Assembly: GCA_037444575.1 (NCBI GenBank)
Contig: JBBIME010000013.1
Location: forward strand, 1-64,000
DNA: 64,000 nt
Direction: 5' to 3'
Source: Bacteriovorax sp037444575
GTDB lineage: Bacteria; Bdellovibrionota; Bacteriovoracia; Bacteriovoracales; Bacteriovoracaceae
In this document: piece after piece, positions 52,419-61,090 of the stretch
Numbering within the stretch: position 1 is the first letter of the stretch
Layout: every line of letters starts with the position of its first letter
Position numbers and translations under genes: made by a program
Notes under the pieces: generated by a model
Database searches by the model: none
The model's input: only the letters and a program-made list of their open reading frames with translations
What the model was told of the DNA's origin: nothing

Positions 52419-53021
52419 TTGGAACTTTTTATCGGACTAACTTTTGATCCAAGCTCTATCCATCACAACAAAATTGAAAGTTTCAGAAAACGTTTTGATT
52501 CAAAATATCAAAAAGGTGAGCAACTTCAATTAACTCTTATTCCTCCCTTTAGTATCGATTTTCAAAACAATGAAGAATTTAATAACTTCACTGAAGAACT
52601 CTCAGATTTGCTTGATAGTCATCTTCACGGACTTGATGAAATTTCTCAAATAGAATTTAACGGAATAACTTTTTCTATGGGGAAAAAGGGTGTGCTTGCA
52701 CTAACTCCTAAAATATCTCCAGATCTTCTTCATTGCCAGGAGTCTCTTTATTATTTCTTAAAAGAATCAGGGGCCCGTTTTAAAAAATCGAAAAGTGCGC
52801 TTAATCCAATTCTTCCAATTGGCCGTTTTGATTTTATCGATCTTTTAGAAGGAGCAATCGAGGTTGCTAAAATTGAGTTTTCATCTCCTTTTGTCATGAA
52901 TGGAGCAAGCTTTTTGCTCTTTGAGAAAGGGCCCCAGCAATGGATTGCCAAAAATAATCTTTTTGATTTCGATTCTCGGAATCATTTTTTTTTCGTGAAC
53001 CAATTATGTCAAAATTTCTAA
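52419..53021 (+). CDS. Degenerate 2H phosphoesterase-like protein
   Basis: A 200-residue protein starting with TTG 52419 behind AGGGGTGG. The layout resembles 2'-5' RNA ligase/LigT proteins: ELFIGLTFD, then LQLTLIPPF at the first HxTL position and LNPILPIGRF at the second. In both, the catalytic His is replaced (Leu, Asn), so it would be inactive as a phosphoesterase. Assignment is tentative. It overlaps the next gene by 16 bases. Confidence 0.5.
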   Translation: MELFIGLTFDPSSIHHNKIESFRKRFDSKYQKGEQLQLTLIPPFSIDFQNNEEFNNFTEELSDLLDSHLHGLDEISQIEFNGITFSMGKKGVLALTPKISPDLLHCQESLYYFLKESGARFKKSKSALNPILPIGRFDFIDLLEGAIEVAKIEFSSPFVMNGASFLLFEKGPQQWIAKNNLFDFDSRNHFFFVNQLCQNF

Positions 53022-54169
53022 TTTCTTTTCTCTTTCTTGTGTCGTTATTATTTTCTGAAAGTTCTCATGCTTCCGTTCATCGCGGAGGAGCTGAGCTTTT
53101 AAACGCGAAGGCCTATTCGGTAATACTGAATGCTTCTGTTTTTTCTACGACCGCTCTTTTTGATGAAGCGGGTACAGAGAAGCCAATGAATAGTGGTGAT
53201 AAGTTTAGGATGATTGATACGGATTTAAAATTATCCTATGGAATCTCTAATAAACTTGAAACGTCACTATTGTTTAAATTTAGAAATATAAACGCCTCTA
53301 CACAATCCGTGACCGCTAGCAATACCGGTCCTGAGTCAGCAGGAGTAGAGGCCAAGTATTCGTTTGGTACCTTCGGAAAAATGAGTTACGCCCTGGGCGT
53401 TCATTACCGTCAAACTTTGTACACCAATACCGTGTATCCATCTCAGGCAACAATTCCTACCAACACAATTATTCTAGGGGACGACGGAACAGAGTATGGA
53501 GTTGGTATGTTTGCAACATTCAACTCACGACCTTGGAAATTGGATAGTTCGTTCCAATATGTCTCTCCTCCAAATGATTTGAGTTCAGAAATTCACTATA
53601 AAATGGAAGGGATTTATTTCTTTTCGAAGCTCTCTCTCCTTGCAGGGGTAGAAGGTATCTATTCCTTAAATAGAGACCAGCTTGTTCAAAAACCATTTTT
53701 TGCAAGAGGACCAACAAATATTTTTAATTCTCTCAATAGGCAATACGTTGCCCCTTATGCAGGAATAAATTACGCTTTTGATAAAATATTTCTCTCTTTA
53801 AAAGGTCAAAGTATTGTAGCAGGACACTCGACTGATAAAGGCAATGCCGCAAGTATTAACATTGCATGGAACTCTCAAGGTGTAACAGCGGAGTCGATTA
53901 AAGTCGAAAGCTTTAAAGAGTATCACATTGAGGGGTCCGTTCTAAAAGTCTCTGCCAGAGGCAATTTTATTAAAATTGATCAAGGTCTTTCCACGGATGT
54001 TGAAAAAGGGATGAAGTTTGATATCTACCAGACAGATTATTTTGGCGGTAACGTCCTGGTTGCCTCAGGGGTGGCCTATGACGTTGGAGCGGATTGGACG
54101 GTTATTAAACTCACTAAAAAGTATAAGGAAATCGAGATTAAACCTGGCTTTGCGGCCCGAGGGTATTAG
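53006..54169 (+). CDS. Outer-membrane beta-barrel protein with FlgT-like C-terminal segment
   Basis: A 387-residue exported protein with a signal peptide ending SSHAS (about residue 23). Residues about 35-295 are alternating amphipathic strands, rich in Tyr/Ser/Gly, typical of a porin-like barrel (KLSYGISNKLETSLLFKF, EYGVGMFATFNS). The last 90 residues look different: GSVLKVSARGNFIKIDQGLS, then VEKGMKFDIYQTD, as in small SH3-like domains such as the FlgT C-terminal domain. This last point is an impression from the pattern. Function unknown. Confidence 0.7.
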   Translation: MSKFLISFLFLVSLLFSESSHASVHRGGAELLNAKAYSVILNASVFSTTALFDEAGTEKPMNSGDKFRMIDTDLKLSYGISNKLETSLLFKFRNINASTQSVTASNTGPESAGVEAKYSFGTFGKMSYALGVHYRQTLYTNTVYPSQATIPTNTIILGDDGTEYGVGMFATFNSRPWKLDSSFQYVSPPNDLSSEIHYKMEGIYFFSKLSLLAGVEGIYSLNRDQLVQKPFFARGPTNIFNSLNRQYVAPYAGINYAFDKIFLSLKGQSIVAGHSTDKGNAASINIAWNSQGVTAESIKVESFKEYHIEGSVLKVSARGNFIKIDQGLSTDVEKGMKFDIYQTDYFGGNVLVASGVAYDVGADWTVIKLTKKYKEIEIKPGFAARGY

Positions 54170-54178
54170 TTTCTTGTT

Positions 54179-54206
54179 TTGTGAAATTAAAGCTTTAGTG
54201 TAGAAT
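54179..54206 (+). promoter_or_regulatory. Candidate promoter
   Basis: TTGTGA (54179-54184), 16-base spacer, TAGAAT (54201-54206), about 42 bases upstream of the ATG at 54249. Confidence 0.4.
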
Positions 54207-54248
54207 TAACTTATATATATCAACCGCAAATAAAAGATGTGAGTTAAC

Positions 54249-54980
54249 ATGCAAAGTTTGAAAACTTTATTTTTTACATTAATTCTAGTTTTGGGTCTTC
54301 CAGCACTTACTCATGCTAAAACTTTTTCAAGCCAATTTTCAGAGTTTGAACTTCCTATGGGGTGGGATTGTGCTCTTGAGGGTTCTGAATGGGTTTGTCA
54401 GAGTGATGACAAAGACAGAAAGAAAGAAGCTATTATCATTCTTGCTGCTAAATATAGAGGTGAGCAGGATTCTCTAGATCAATACCAGGCCTACTTAAAA
54501 CAACCTAAAAGTTTTAATCTTCCAGGTGGAAAGACTCAAATTTCAGAAGCAAAATCTGTTTCTGTTAAAACAATCAATGGCCAGCGCTGGGTAGATTCTC
54601 TTCATTTGGCATCTGAAGTTCCAGGTTTCTATACTCGCTACCTTGCTACCGTAAAAGACAATCTTGGGATTGCTGTAACATTTTCTGTAGCAAAAGATCA
54701 CTACGATGCTTACCAAGACATTTTTGATAAGGTCGTTGCTACTTTAAAAGTTTTCGATCAAAAAGCAGCTGCTGATGGAAAATGGACTCAGAAAAAAGCA
54801 GAAGGCGACTTAGTTGATAGCTCGACAGTTGTTGGGGATACATCAAACAACCCAGACATCAGCAGACAGAAAAAAGGTGGCAGCGGAGGCGGAGCTGATA
54901 CTACTGAATCGATTCTTCTTATCGTAGGTGTTGCTGCTGTTGGATTTGTTGTGATGAAAATGAGAAAGAAGAAAAAATAA
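54249..54980 (+). CDS. Exported protein with C-terminal Gly-rich/TM/basic sorting-like tail
   Basis: A 243-residue protein with a signal peptide ending THA|KTF near residue 24. The globular part (about 25-185) has two close cysteines (MGWDCALEGSEWVC) and no known motif. The C-terminus is GGSGGGADTTESILLIVGVA followed by a hydrophobic helix and then MRKKKK, the tripartite layout of GlyGly-CTERM-like surface-sorting signals or of a plain C-terminal membrane anchor. A strong terminator follows. Confidence 0.7.
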   Translation: MQSLKTLFFTLILVLGLPALTHAKTFSSQFSEFELPMGWDCALEGSEWVCQSDDKDRKKEAIIILAAKYRGEQDSLDQYQAYLKQPKSFNLPGGKTQISEAKSVSVKTINGQRWVDSLHLASEVPGFYTRYLATVKDNLGIAVTFSVAKDHYDAYQDIFDKVVATLKVFDQKAAADGKWTQKKAEGDLVDSSTVVGDTSNNPDISRQKKGGSGGGADTTESILLIVGVAAVGFVVMKMRKKKK

Positions 54981-55007
54981 TTCCTAGTCAAAAATAATGA
55001 TAGAACT

Positions 55008-55038
55008 AAAAGGCCCTCGTTTGAGGGCCTTTTTTTTT
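55008..55038 (+). terminator. Intrinsic terminator
   Basis: AGGCCCTC (55011-55018) pairs with GAGGGCCT (55023-55030) across a GTTT loop, then nine T. It ends at the stop of the convergent minus-strand gene. Confidence 0.93.
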
Positions 55039-55366
55039 AAATAATATTAAGTTTGCGCTTATTTGATTCAATGAAATTATCTTCGACTTCTTTTTGAACT
55101 TGTTCAGCGCTTTTGACTTCTTTCCATTTTGTTTCTTCGAGTGAATTGAAGACGACATCTTTTTTATAAAATTTCTGATCGGGAAGGTAAGGTGATTTAG
55201 TGGCATTAGTAAGTGCTTCTTCATCTTGAGCTCTTTCATCATTAGCGATTTTAAGCTCGTTTTTAATTTGCTGAAGCTCGCGAACCATTTCTGAAGAGCT
55301 GCCAGACTCTTTGGCCTGATAAAAATTTCGAAGAAGATTAACTCGGTTTATACCATCTGAACTCAT
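55037..55366 (-). CDS. Hypothetical charged helical protein
   Basis: A 109-residue cytoplasmic protein, MSSDGINRVNLLRNFYQAKE, mostly helical and rich in Glu/Lys/Asn with a probable coiled coil (EMVRELQQIKNELKIANDE). No known domain. It follows the menE-menH gene by 27 bases on the same strand. Confidence 0.6.
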   Translation of the reverse strand: MSSDGINRVNLLRNFYQAKESGSSSEMVRELQQIKNELKIANDERAQDEEALTNATKSPYLPDQKFYKKDVVFNSLEETKWKEVKSAEQVQKEVEDNFIESNKRKLNII

Positions 55367-55393
55367 ATAAGAACTTATCGGTTTAAAAGAAAA

Positions 55394-57418
55394 TTACTTG
55401 AGTGTTTTAGTTAAAAGTTCTGCAATTTCAGAAGGATGAGTCTTATTTGGGTTATGCCCGGCCCCTTTAATCTCTATGGTGTTTTTGAAGTACGATTTAT
55501 TGGCCGCATACTTAGAATCATCCTCTCCATAGATGTAGAGGTGGGGGAATGTTGTCTTGGTGAATTTTTCGAGGTTTTCACCCATTGTTGGGAAACAACC
55601 TTGCGAAAGATAAATTTGTGAATCTCTCCATTCAGTGAGGGAATGCTTAGATTTTTTTTCACAATCTTGATTAAAGCTTTCACTATTTTTGTAGGGAGCA
55701 AACATTGGATTGCAATACCAGTTTTTAATAAAAGATTGAGCATCATTAGTATCTGAAAACAAATTAAGATCGCTCTTTCTGCGATCAATTTTTTCTTCGC
55801 TATTAGATAGCCCAAGGCCTGCGGATTCAAGAATTAAAAATTTTGGATTGATGTAATTAAGGGAAAGATTTAGCGCAATTCTTCCTCCCATTGAATAACC
55901 ATAAAAATAAGGTTCAGCATCAAAAAATTTAATCAAGTCTGAAAGTTTCGTCATGATATCAGAGAGAGAATGAAAATTTTCAATCTTTGTTTGTCCATGA
56001 CCGGGCAAATCGATAAAGAGATAAGAGAATTTACTTCCAAGCTTGCGAGCAATAATTTTAAAATCCTCTTTATCTCCCAGAAAGCCGTGAAAGAAAACCA
56101 TAAGAGGAGCATTTTTATTTTCAATAAAATCAAAGGAGAAAATTGTTTTTAAATACAATTCTTTCGCAATATTTTTTAATTCACTTCTTTTAGGTTTTAG
56201 ACTGCCTTCAAAGTTAATTTTTGTTTCAAAGAAATATTTGGGAACTAGATAGGGATGAAGAAATTTTTTTAAATGATTTTCAAGAGTCTCAGGCGATATG
56301 GTTTTACCTTTAGTTTCATAAAGCATAACGCCCATTTCTCCCCATTTTTCGTCTTGTATAGGGAGAAGGTAAGCATCATTTATATCAGGGCAAATTTTTG
56401 CGGCGTCTTCAACGATAAGAGGATTAATATTTTCTCCTCCGCTTATAAAAATGAGATCAGATCGCTCTTTAAATTTAAAGGTTCCAGATACTGTGAGTTC
56501 ACCTTTATCATTTGTTTTAAATGGGCCCTCTCTATGGGGATAGAATTTTTGATTTTGAAAGTATCCTAGGCTTTTAACAGGGCCATCAACAAGAAAAAAT
56601 CCCTCAGTGTCTAGAGCTAGTTTGCGATATGGCAACACCTCACCATTAATTGTCATTAGAGAAGTTGTCTCACTCATCCCGTAAGTTTCAAAAATGTTTA
56701 GTCCTGATTTTACTGCTTCTGTCTTAAGAGTTTCTGTTAAAGGGGCCCCTCCAATTAAAATCACTCTGCATTTTTTTAGAAGAGAGAGTTGTTCAATATT
56801 ATCCATCCAACGTTTTAATTGAAGAGGGACTAGTGAAATAAAATCTGCATTCTTCTTGGACTCAGAAATAAGACTTCCTCCGGAGAAAAACGTTCTCCAC
56901 AAAGTCATCAATCCTCCCACATGATTATGAGGAAGATTCATAAGGGATACTTCATTATCTCTTTGCTTAAAATATTCAATAAATCCCAAGGCAGAGTAAT
57001 AGATATTGTTAAAACTTAAGGCCACACCTTTTGGAGCATTTGTTGTTCCAGAACTAAAAACAACAACGGATGCTCTATCTTGATCGATGGAGCAAAAAGT
57101 AAAATCTGTTTGAGACTTTAAGTTTTTAAAATGATGATCTTCGATGATTGCCTCAAATTTTATTTGAGAGTGCAATCTTTCAGTTGAAGCTTCAGTTTCT
57201 AAAGGAGAAATAAGAACCGCTGTTTTATTTCTAATTAAACAGCTTAAAAGACCCACCATTGTTAGATAGGGTGATTTTATTTTTAACCCTACAGTATCCA
57301 GATGGTCTAGAGTGTTTGAGAAAGCGCTTACATCTAAAAGCAAATCACCGTAAGTTGATTCGTTGAAAAAAAGGTGTGTGGAGTAATTTTTAAAATGTTG
57401 ATTAAAATCAAAGTTCAT
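55394..57418 (-). CDS. MenE-MenH fusion: O-succinylbenzoate-CoA ligase plus alpha/beta hydrolase
   Basis: A 674-residue fusion. Residues 1-415 are an AMP-forming acyl-CoA ligase: VVFSSGTTNAPKG (about 119-131), ETYGMSETTS, FKTNDKGEL, ISGGENINPLIVED and SLKPKRSELK with the late catalytic Lys. Residues about 428-674 are an alpha/beta hydrolase: FFHGFLGDKEDF, GYSMGGRIAL with Ser509, YGEDDSKY (Asp633) and GAGHNPNKTHP (His655). MenE and MenH act in menaquinone synthesis, so a fused menaquinone enzyme is the best reading. It lies three bases after dinB. Confidence 0.83.
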   Translation of the reverse strand: MNFDFNQHFKNYSTHLFFNESTYGDLLLDVSAFSNTLDHLDTVGLKIKSPYLTMVGLLSCLIRNKTAVLISPLETEASTERLHSQIKFEAIIEDHHFKNLKSQTDFTFCSIDQDRASVVVFSSGTTNAPKGVALSFNNIYYSALGFIEYFKQRDNEVSLMNLPHNHVGGLMTLWRTFFSGGSLISESKKNADFISLVPLQLKRWMDNIEQLSLLKKCRVILIGGAPLTETLKTEAVKSGLNIFETYGMSETTSLMTINGEVLPYRKLALDTEGFFLVDGPVKSLGYFQNQKFYPHREGPFKTNDKGELTVSGTFKFKERSDLIFISGGENINPLIVEDAAKICPDINDAYLLPIQDEKWGEMGVMLYETKGKTISPETLENHLKKFLHPYLVPKYFFETKINFEGSLKPKRSELKNIAKELYLKTIFSFDFIENKNAPLMVFFHGFLGDKEDFKIIARKLGSKFSYLFIDLPGHGQTKIENFHSLSDIMTKLSDLIKFFDAEPYFYGYSMGGRIALNLSLNYINPKFLILESAGLGLSNSEEKIDRRKSDLNLFSDTNDAQSFIKNWYCNPMFAPYKNSESFNQDCEKKSKHSLTEWRDSQIYLSQGCFPTMGENLEKFTKTTFPHLYIYGEDDSKYAANKSYFKNTIEIKGAGHNPNKTHPSEIAELLTKTLK

Positions 57419-57421
57419 TGT

Positions 57422-58510
57422 TTATCCACATAAAGGAAGTAGGCTTAGTTGAATTGGACTGTCTTCTTCCTGCGTAACAAATCTTACTCCAAGGCCAATT
57501 AAGCGTACAGCATTTCCTTTTCTTTGAAGACAATGAGATAAAAGTGGGAAAAAACGTTCGCCTGAAAGAGAAACTTTCCAATCATCATGTTCATTAAAGC
57601 GGAGTGTTTCTTCACAAGTTGTTCTTGTGAAATCATTAAATTTTACTTTGACAAAAAATTTCTTAAGTCTCTTTTCACCTTCTTCGTCAAAATGGGCCTC
57701 TAAGCGAGCAAGCATTTCTTCATAAAGGTCTTTGAGTTCAAGTTGTAAAATATTTTCTTCTTTTATATCTTTAGTAAATGTTGTTTCAACGCTTAAGGAC
57801 TTTCTCTCCCATTCATTAACAACTTCTCTTTCATCTAAACCTTGCGCATAATCTTTTAGGTCATAAGCAAATTTTCCAAAGAATTCATTGAGAATTTCTT
57901 GTGGAATATTCCTTAGGTCTTCACATGTTTTAATATTGAGTGAGTCCAAAACTTCTTGTCCTCTTTTTCCTACTCCTGGAATGAGTTTTACCGGAAGTGT
58001 ACGAACGAAGGATTCGACATCTTTAGGAGGAATGACAAAAAAACCGTCAGGTTTTTTCCAGTCACTTGCTATTTTGGCTAAAAATTTATTTGGAGCAACT
58101 CCAACAGAAGCGGTGAGACCCGTACGATCAAAAATCTCTTTTTTTATTTTTAGACCAAGAGCTGTCGCACTCTCAACTTCGCTTACGTCCAGATAAGCTT
58201 CATCACATGAAACTGATTCAACAAGATTGCAGTGCTTGTTAAAAATAGTGTGAATAATTTCAGAAGCGGCAGAATATTTTCTAAAATTTGGTGCGAGAAC
58301 GACAAGATTAGGGCAGAGTTTTACTGCATAATCTGTAGGCATCGCAGATTTGACTCCAAATTTACGAGCAACATAATTACTTGTACAAAGAACACTGCGA
58401 GTTCCAGGTAGACCACCAATTGCCAGTGGAACATTTTTAAGGGATGGATTGTCTCTCATTTCCACTTGAGCAAAAAAGCAATCCATATCAATGTGGATAA
58501 TCTTTTTCAT
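57422..58510 (-). CDS. dinB: DNA polymerase IV
   Basis: A 362-residue Y-family translesion polymerase. It shows IIHIDMDCFFAQVEMRD (metal Asp), VSCDEAYLDVS with the acidic pair, GLTASVGVAPNKFLAKIASDWKKPDG, and the thumb LPVKLIPGVGKRG. The C-terminal QLSLLPL is a beta-clamp-binding motif. It starts six bases after the lexA stop, so it is probably under LexA control. Confidence 0.95.
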   Translation of the reverse strand: MKKIIHIDMDCFFAQVEMRDNPSLKNVPLAIGGLPGTRSVLCTSNYVARKFGVKSAMPTDYAVKLCPNLVVLAPNFRKYSAASEIIHTIFNKHCNLVESVSCDEAYLDVSEVESATALGLKIKKEIFDRTGLTASVGVAPNKFLAKIASDWKKPDGFFVIPPKDVESFVRTLPVKLIPGVGKRGQEVLDSLNIKTCEDLRNIPQEILNEFFGKFAYDLKDYAQGLDEREVVNEWERKSLSVETTFTKDIKEENILQLELKDLYEEMLARLEAHFDEEGEKRLKKFFVKVKFNDFTRTTCEETLRFNEHDDWKVSLSGERFFPLLSHCLQRKGNAVRLIGLGVRFVTQEEDSPIQLSLLPLCG

Positions 58511-58516
58511 TTTTAG

Positions 58517-59143
58517 TTAAGCGTAGGAGCGCAGAAGTCCTACAAGTGTTCCTACAATTCTAAAGTCGGAAACATTTTCATCGACGACAATAGGTGAGTA
58601 ATTTTTGTTTGAAGGAAGTAGTTCCAATCTTTTTTTATTTTGCTGAGAAAAAGTTTTTACAGTTGCTTCCCCGTCAATCACTGCAACGACTATCTGGCCA
58701 TTTCTTGCTTCTTTAGTTGATCTACAAACGATAACATCGCCTTCTAAAATTCCAGCTTCAATCATTGAGTCACCTTTTACGGTGAGAGCAAAATAGCGAA
58801 ATCCACCTTTTAAAAAATGGCGGGGAACAGCGATCGTTGTCGTTGGATTTTCTATGGCCTCAATTGGATTACCAGCGGCAACTAAACCCAAAAGAGGGAT
58901 CTGATCTGAATCCTCTTCAAAATGAGTTTTTTGAGGAGATTTGATCTCAACACCACGTCGTTGGTTCCAATGGGTCTCAAGAAGTCCCTCTTTATTTAGG
59001 TATTGAAGATACTTTTGAACTGAGCCCAATGACTTTAAACCAAAATGGTCTTTTATCTCATTTTGAGTCGGAGGATGGCCGTGATGTTCATGGTAGGCCA
59101 GTAGGTAATCGTAAACTTCTTTTTGTTTTTTTGTTAGTGCCAT
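58517..59143 (-). CDS. lexA: LexA repressor
   Basis: A 208-residue SOS repressor. The N-terminal winged helix (KKQKEVYDYLLAYHEHHGHP, then PTQNEIKDHFGLKSLGSVQKYL) binds DNA. The cleavage bond is Ala90-Gly91 in LVAAGNPIEA. The catalytic dyad is Ser126 (VKGDSMIEAGI) and Lys163 (ATVKTF). The start overlaps its own promoter start site, so the message may be leaderless. Its operon continues into dinB and probably the menE-menH gene. Confidence 0.96.
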   Translation of the reverse strand: MALTKKQKEVYDYLLAYHEHHGHPPTQNEIKDHFGLKSLGSVQKYLQYLNKEGLLETHWNQRRGVEIKSPQKTHFEEDSDQIPLLGLVAAGNPIEAIENPTTTIAVPRHFLKGGFRYFALTVKGDSMIEAGILEGDVIVCRSTKEARNGQIVVAVIDGEATVKTFSQQNKKRLELLPSNKNYSPIVVDENVSDFRIVGTLVGLLRSYA

Positions 59144-59149
59144 GATTCA

Positions 59150-59178
59150 AGATTAAGCGTAGTATTTGCGTAAGTCAA
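59150..59178 (-). promoter_or_regulatory. lexA promoter, predicted leaderless
   Basis: On the minus strand: TTGACT (59178-59173), a 17-base spacer and TAATCT (59155-59150). Only six bases separate the -10 box from the ATG at 59143, so transcription should begin at or next to the start codon. The spacer holds two TACGC copies 11 bases apart, a possible operator. Confidence 0.65.
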
Positions 59179-59182
59179 GGGG

Positions 59183-60040
59183 CTATTTTTTTTGAAGAAG
59201 GGCCTGACGGAAATGATCTGAATGGATAGCAAGTTCTTGCATGTAGGGATCTATGTCGCTTTGAAGCTCTGAAGGAAGATCCTTGTACTTGATGATATGC
59301 TCTTTTGGAACATAACGAAAGGTAAAATTTAATCTTCGCGTTTCGTAATTATCTACATTGTCTTTAAAGCAAGATTTAAGCTTGTTTTCTACTCTTTGAA
59401 CTCGATGAAAAGCTCGATCTTTATAGAGTTCTCCACCAAATATTTGAAGCGAGGAGTCCTGGGTCCATTGCTCAAAAATAACATTATTTTTTAAATCTTT
59501 TTTTCCTAAAACAAATTGGAAGAAGGCGCGTTCACCAAAAGAGATTGAGGCAACAGGTCCAAGTTCAAAATCTTTGTGATCACCAACTCGGGCACAATCC
59601 GTTTTCTTTTTAGTTATAGGATCAATGGATGATCCATAAAAATTAATCAGGCATGTATTAAGATGCCAGTCCTTTGGGATCTCATGTTTTTTGAAATGAG
59701 TTTTAGTGATTCCTTCAATCGTCTTAAGCATTGTTTTAATCACTTTAGGATAGTCTTCAGCTTGCACACAACGATTGTGAATTCCTTTTGGTGGATGATA
59801 GTAGTTAAGGCAAGCGAATTGCCAGTTTCCTAGCCAATAAACAGGACGAAGAAGTTGTCTTTGTTCATCACCCTCGGGAGGAGGATTGCACTTGGAATAC
59901 CTCATTTCCCAAATAGGATAGATTGTCTGAATCCAATCGAGAATCTCTTGTCTTTCAGACTTTTTTACAAACGTTGGATGATAGAAAAGACCGTCTTTTC
60001 TAATAATCTCATTCTTCGGTTTTCTAGGGCGATTATTCAT
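59183..60040 (-). CDS. AlkB-like 2-oxoglutarate/Fe(II) dioxygenase
   Basis: A 285-residue protein of the alkylation-repair dioxygenase family. Iron ligands: His155 and Asp157 in GDHKDFE, and His212 in AFHRVQRV. The substrate Arg pair is in ETRRLNFTFRYV (Arg236, Arg242), the AlkB R-x-N-x-TFR motif. ISFGERAFFQF parallels AlkB SLGLPAVFQF. DNA or RNA methyl-adduct removal is inferred. It is immediately upstream of lexA on the same strand, with the lexA promoter in the gap. Confidence 0.88.
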   Translation of the reverse strand: MNNRPRKPKNEIIRKDGLFYHPTFVKKSERQEILDWIQTIYPIWEMRYSKCNPPPEGDEQRQLLRPVYWLGNWQFACLNYYHPPKGIHNRCVQAEDYPKVIKTMLKTIEGITKTHFKKHEIPKDWHLNTCLINFYGSSIDPITKKKTDCARVGDHKDFELGPVASISFGERAFFQFVLGKKDLKNNVIFEQWTQDSSLQIFGGELYKDRAFHRVQRVENKLKSCFKDNVDNYETRRLNFTFRYVPKEHIIKYKDLPSELQSDIDPYMQELAIHSDHFRQALLQKK

Positions 60041-60167
60041 ATTATATTAATTTAAACTTCCAAAAATCGGTTGAAAATCACTGTGTAAATATTACCAACT
60101 CTAATTGCATTACAATTTTTTGATGATAAAAGCCAAGGAACAAAAAAATTCCTAGGGGGAATCTTAA

Positions 60168-61031
60168 ATGAAAAGTGTAACGAAATTGACTCTTGCCACT
60201 TTAGTCGCGGTTCAATTACTGAACGTTGGAGCAGCAAACGCGAAGACACCAAAAACATTCATCAAAACTTTGCACACGACTCAGAAAGAGGCCCTACAAG
60301 ATCCATACTTTCAATTAAAATCAGTAAAGGTCACTGAGCTTACAGATGAAGAGGCCCTTGAGTTTCAAAACTCAGCAGATAGAGGCATCAAAAATAAAGG
60401 ATTTGTTGGTCCAGATATACCAAATGTTCCTTCTCTTCCAGGTGGTGCTTCTACAATTCCATCGGCCCCACCAGTTAGTGTTCCAGGAGCTCCAGCTCCA
60501 ACAGGAGGAGTCCTTGACGGTGTGATCATGCTTGTTGATCAATTAATTGCAATTGGACAAAAGATTATTCCTACTATTAAAGAAGGAAAGGCCATCGTTA
60601 CAAATAATCCTATGACAGCGGTTTCTGTTCTACCAAGAGGAGAAGGAAAGGATCTAGTTGTTCACGAAATGGGAGGGTGGTCAGTCCCAGTTTCGAAACA
60701 TTATAAAATTGCTTACACAAACGGTTTTGGAGCAGAAGTAGTATCTTTTGTTTACAGTATTTCTTTTCAATACAACGGAAGTTCAAATGGAAAAGGAAAA
60801 TACTTAGCAGGAATTAGAGCATCAGCAAGAAACATCACTGTATCTTGGGGATTTGACTTAGATGCAACTTCTCAGCTTGTTCAAATTTCTAATGTAGGAA
60901 CACAGGATGATGTTATCGCGGGAGCTACTCTTGAGATGACTTATACAGTGAAGAACTGGACAAGAACAATTTCAACATCAGAATCGTTCTTTGTTAGCGG
61001 TGATGGAAAACTTTATAAGCTAGATAACTAA
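60168..61031 (+). CDS. Exported protein of unknown function
   Basis: A 287-residue protein with a signal peptide ending GAANAK (about residue 25), a Pro/Gly/Ala-rich linker (about 85-115), a helix (about 118-140), and a beta-rich C-terminal domain (about 155-287). The ribosome binding site is AGGGGG, about 14 bases upstream. Not recognised, and lacking cysteines or catalytic motifs. A strong terminator follows. Confidence 0.7.
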   Translation: MKSVTKLTLATLVAVQLLNVGAANAKTPKTFIKTLHTTQKEALQDPYFQLKSVKVTELTDEEALEFQNSADRGIKNKGFVGPDIPNVPSLPGGASTIPSAPPVSVPGAPAPTGGVLDGVIMLVDQLIAIGQKIIPTIKEGKAIVTNNPMTAVSVLPRGEGKDLVVHEMGGWSVPVSKHYKIAYTNGFGAEVVSFVYSISFQYNGSSNGKGKYLAGIRASARNITVSWGFDLDATSQLVQISNVGTQDDVIAGATLEMTYTVKNWTRTISTSESFFVSGDGKLYKLDN

Positions 61032-61056
61032 GACAAAATAAAAACGATACTTCAAG

Positions 61057-61086
61057 AGGCCCGGCAATATGCTGGGCCTTTTTTTT
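61057..61086 (+). terminator. Intrinsic terminator
   Basis: AGGCCCGGC (61057-61065) pairs with GCTGGGCCT (61071-61079) with one G-T pair, 5-base loop, then eight T. Confidence 0.95.
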
Positions 61087-61090
61087 CTGG

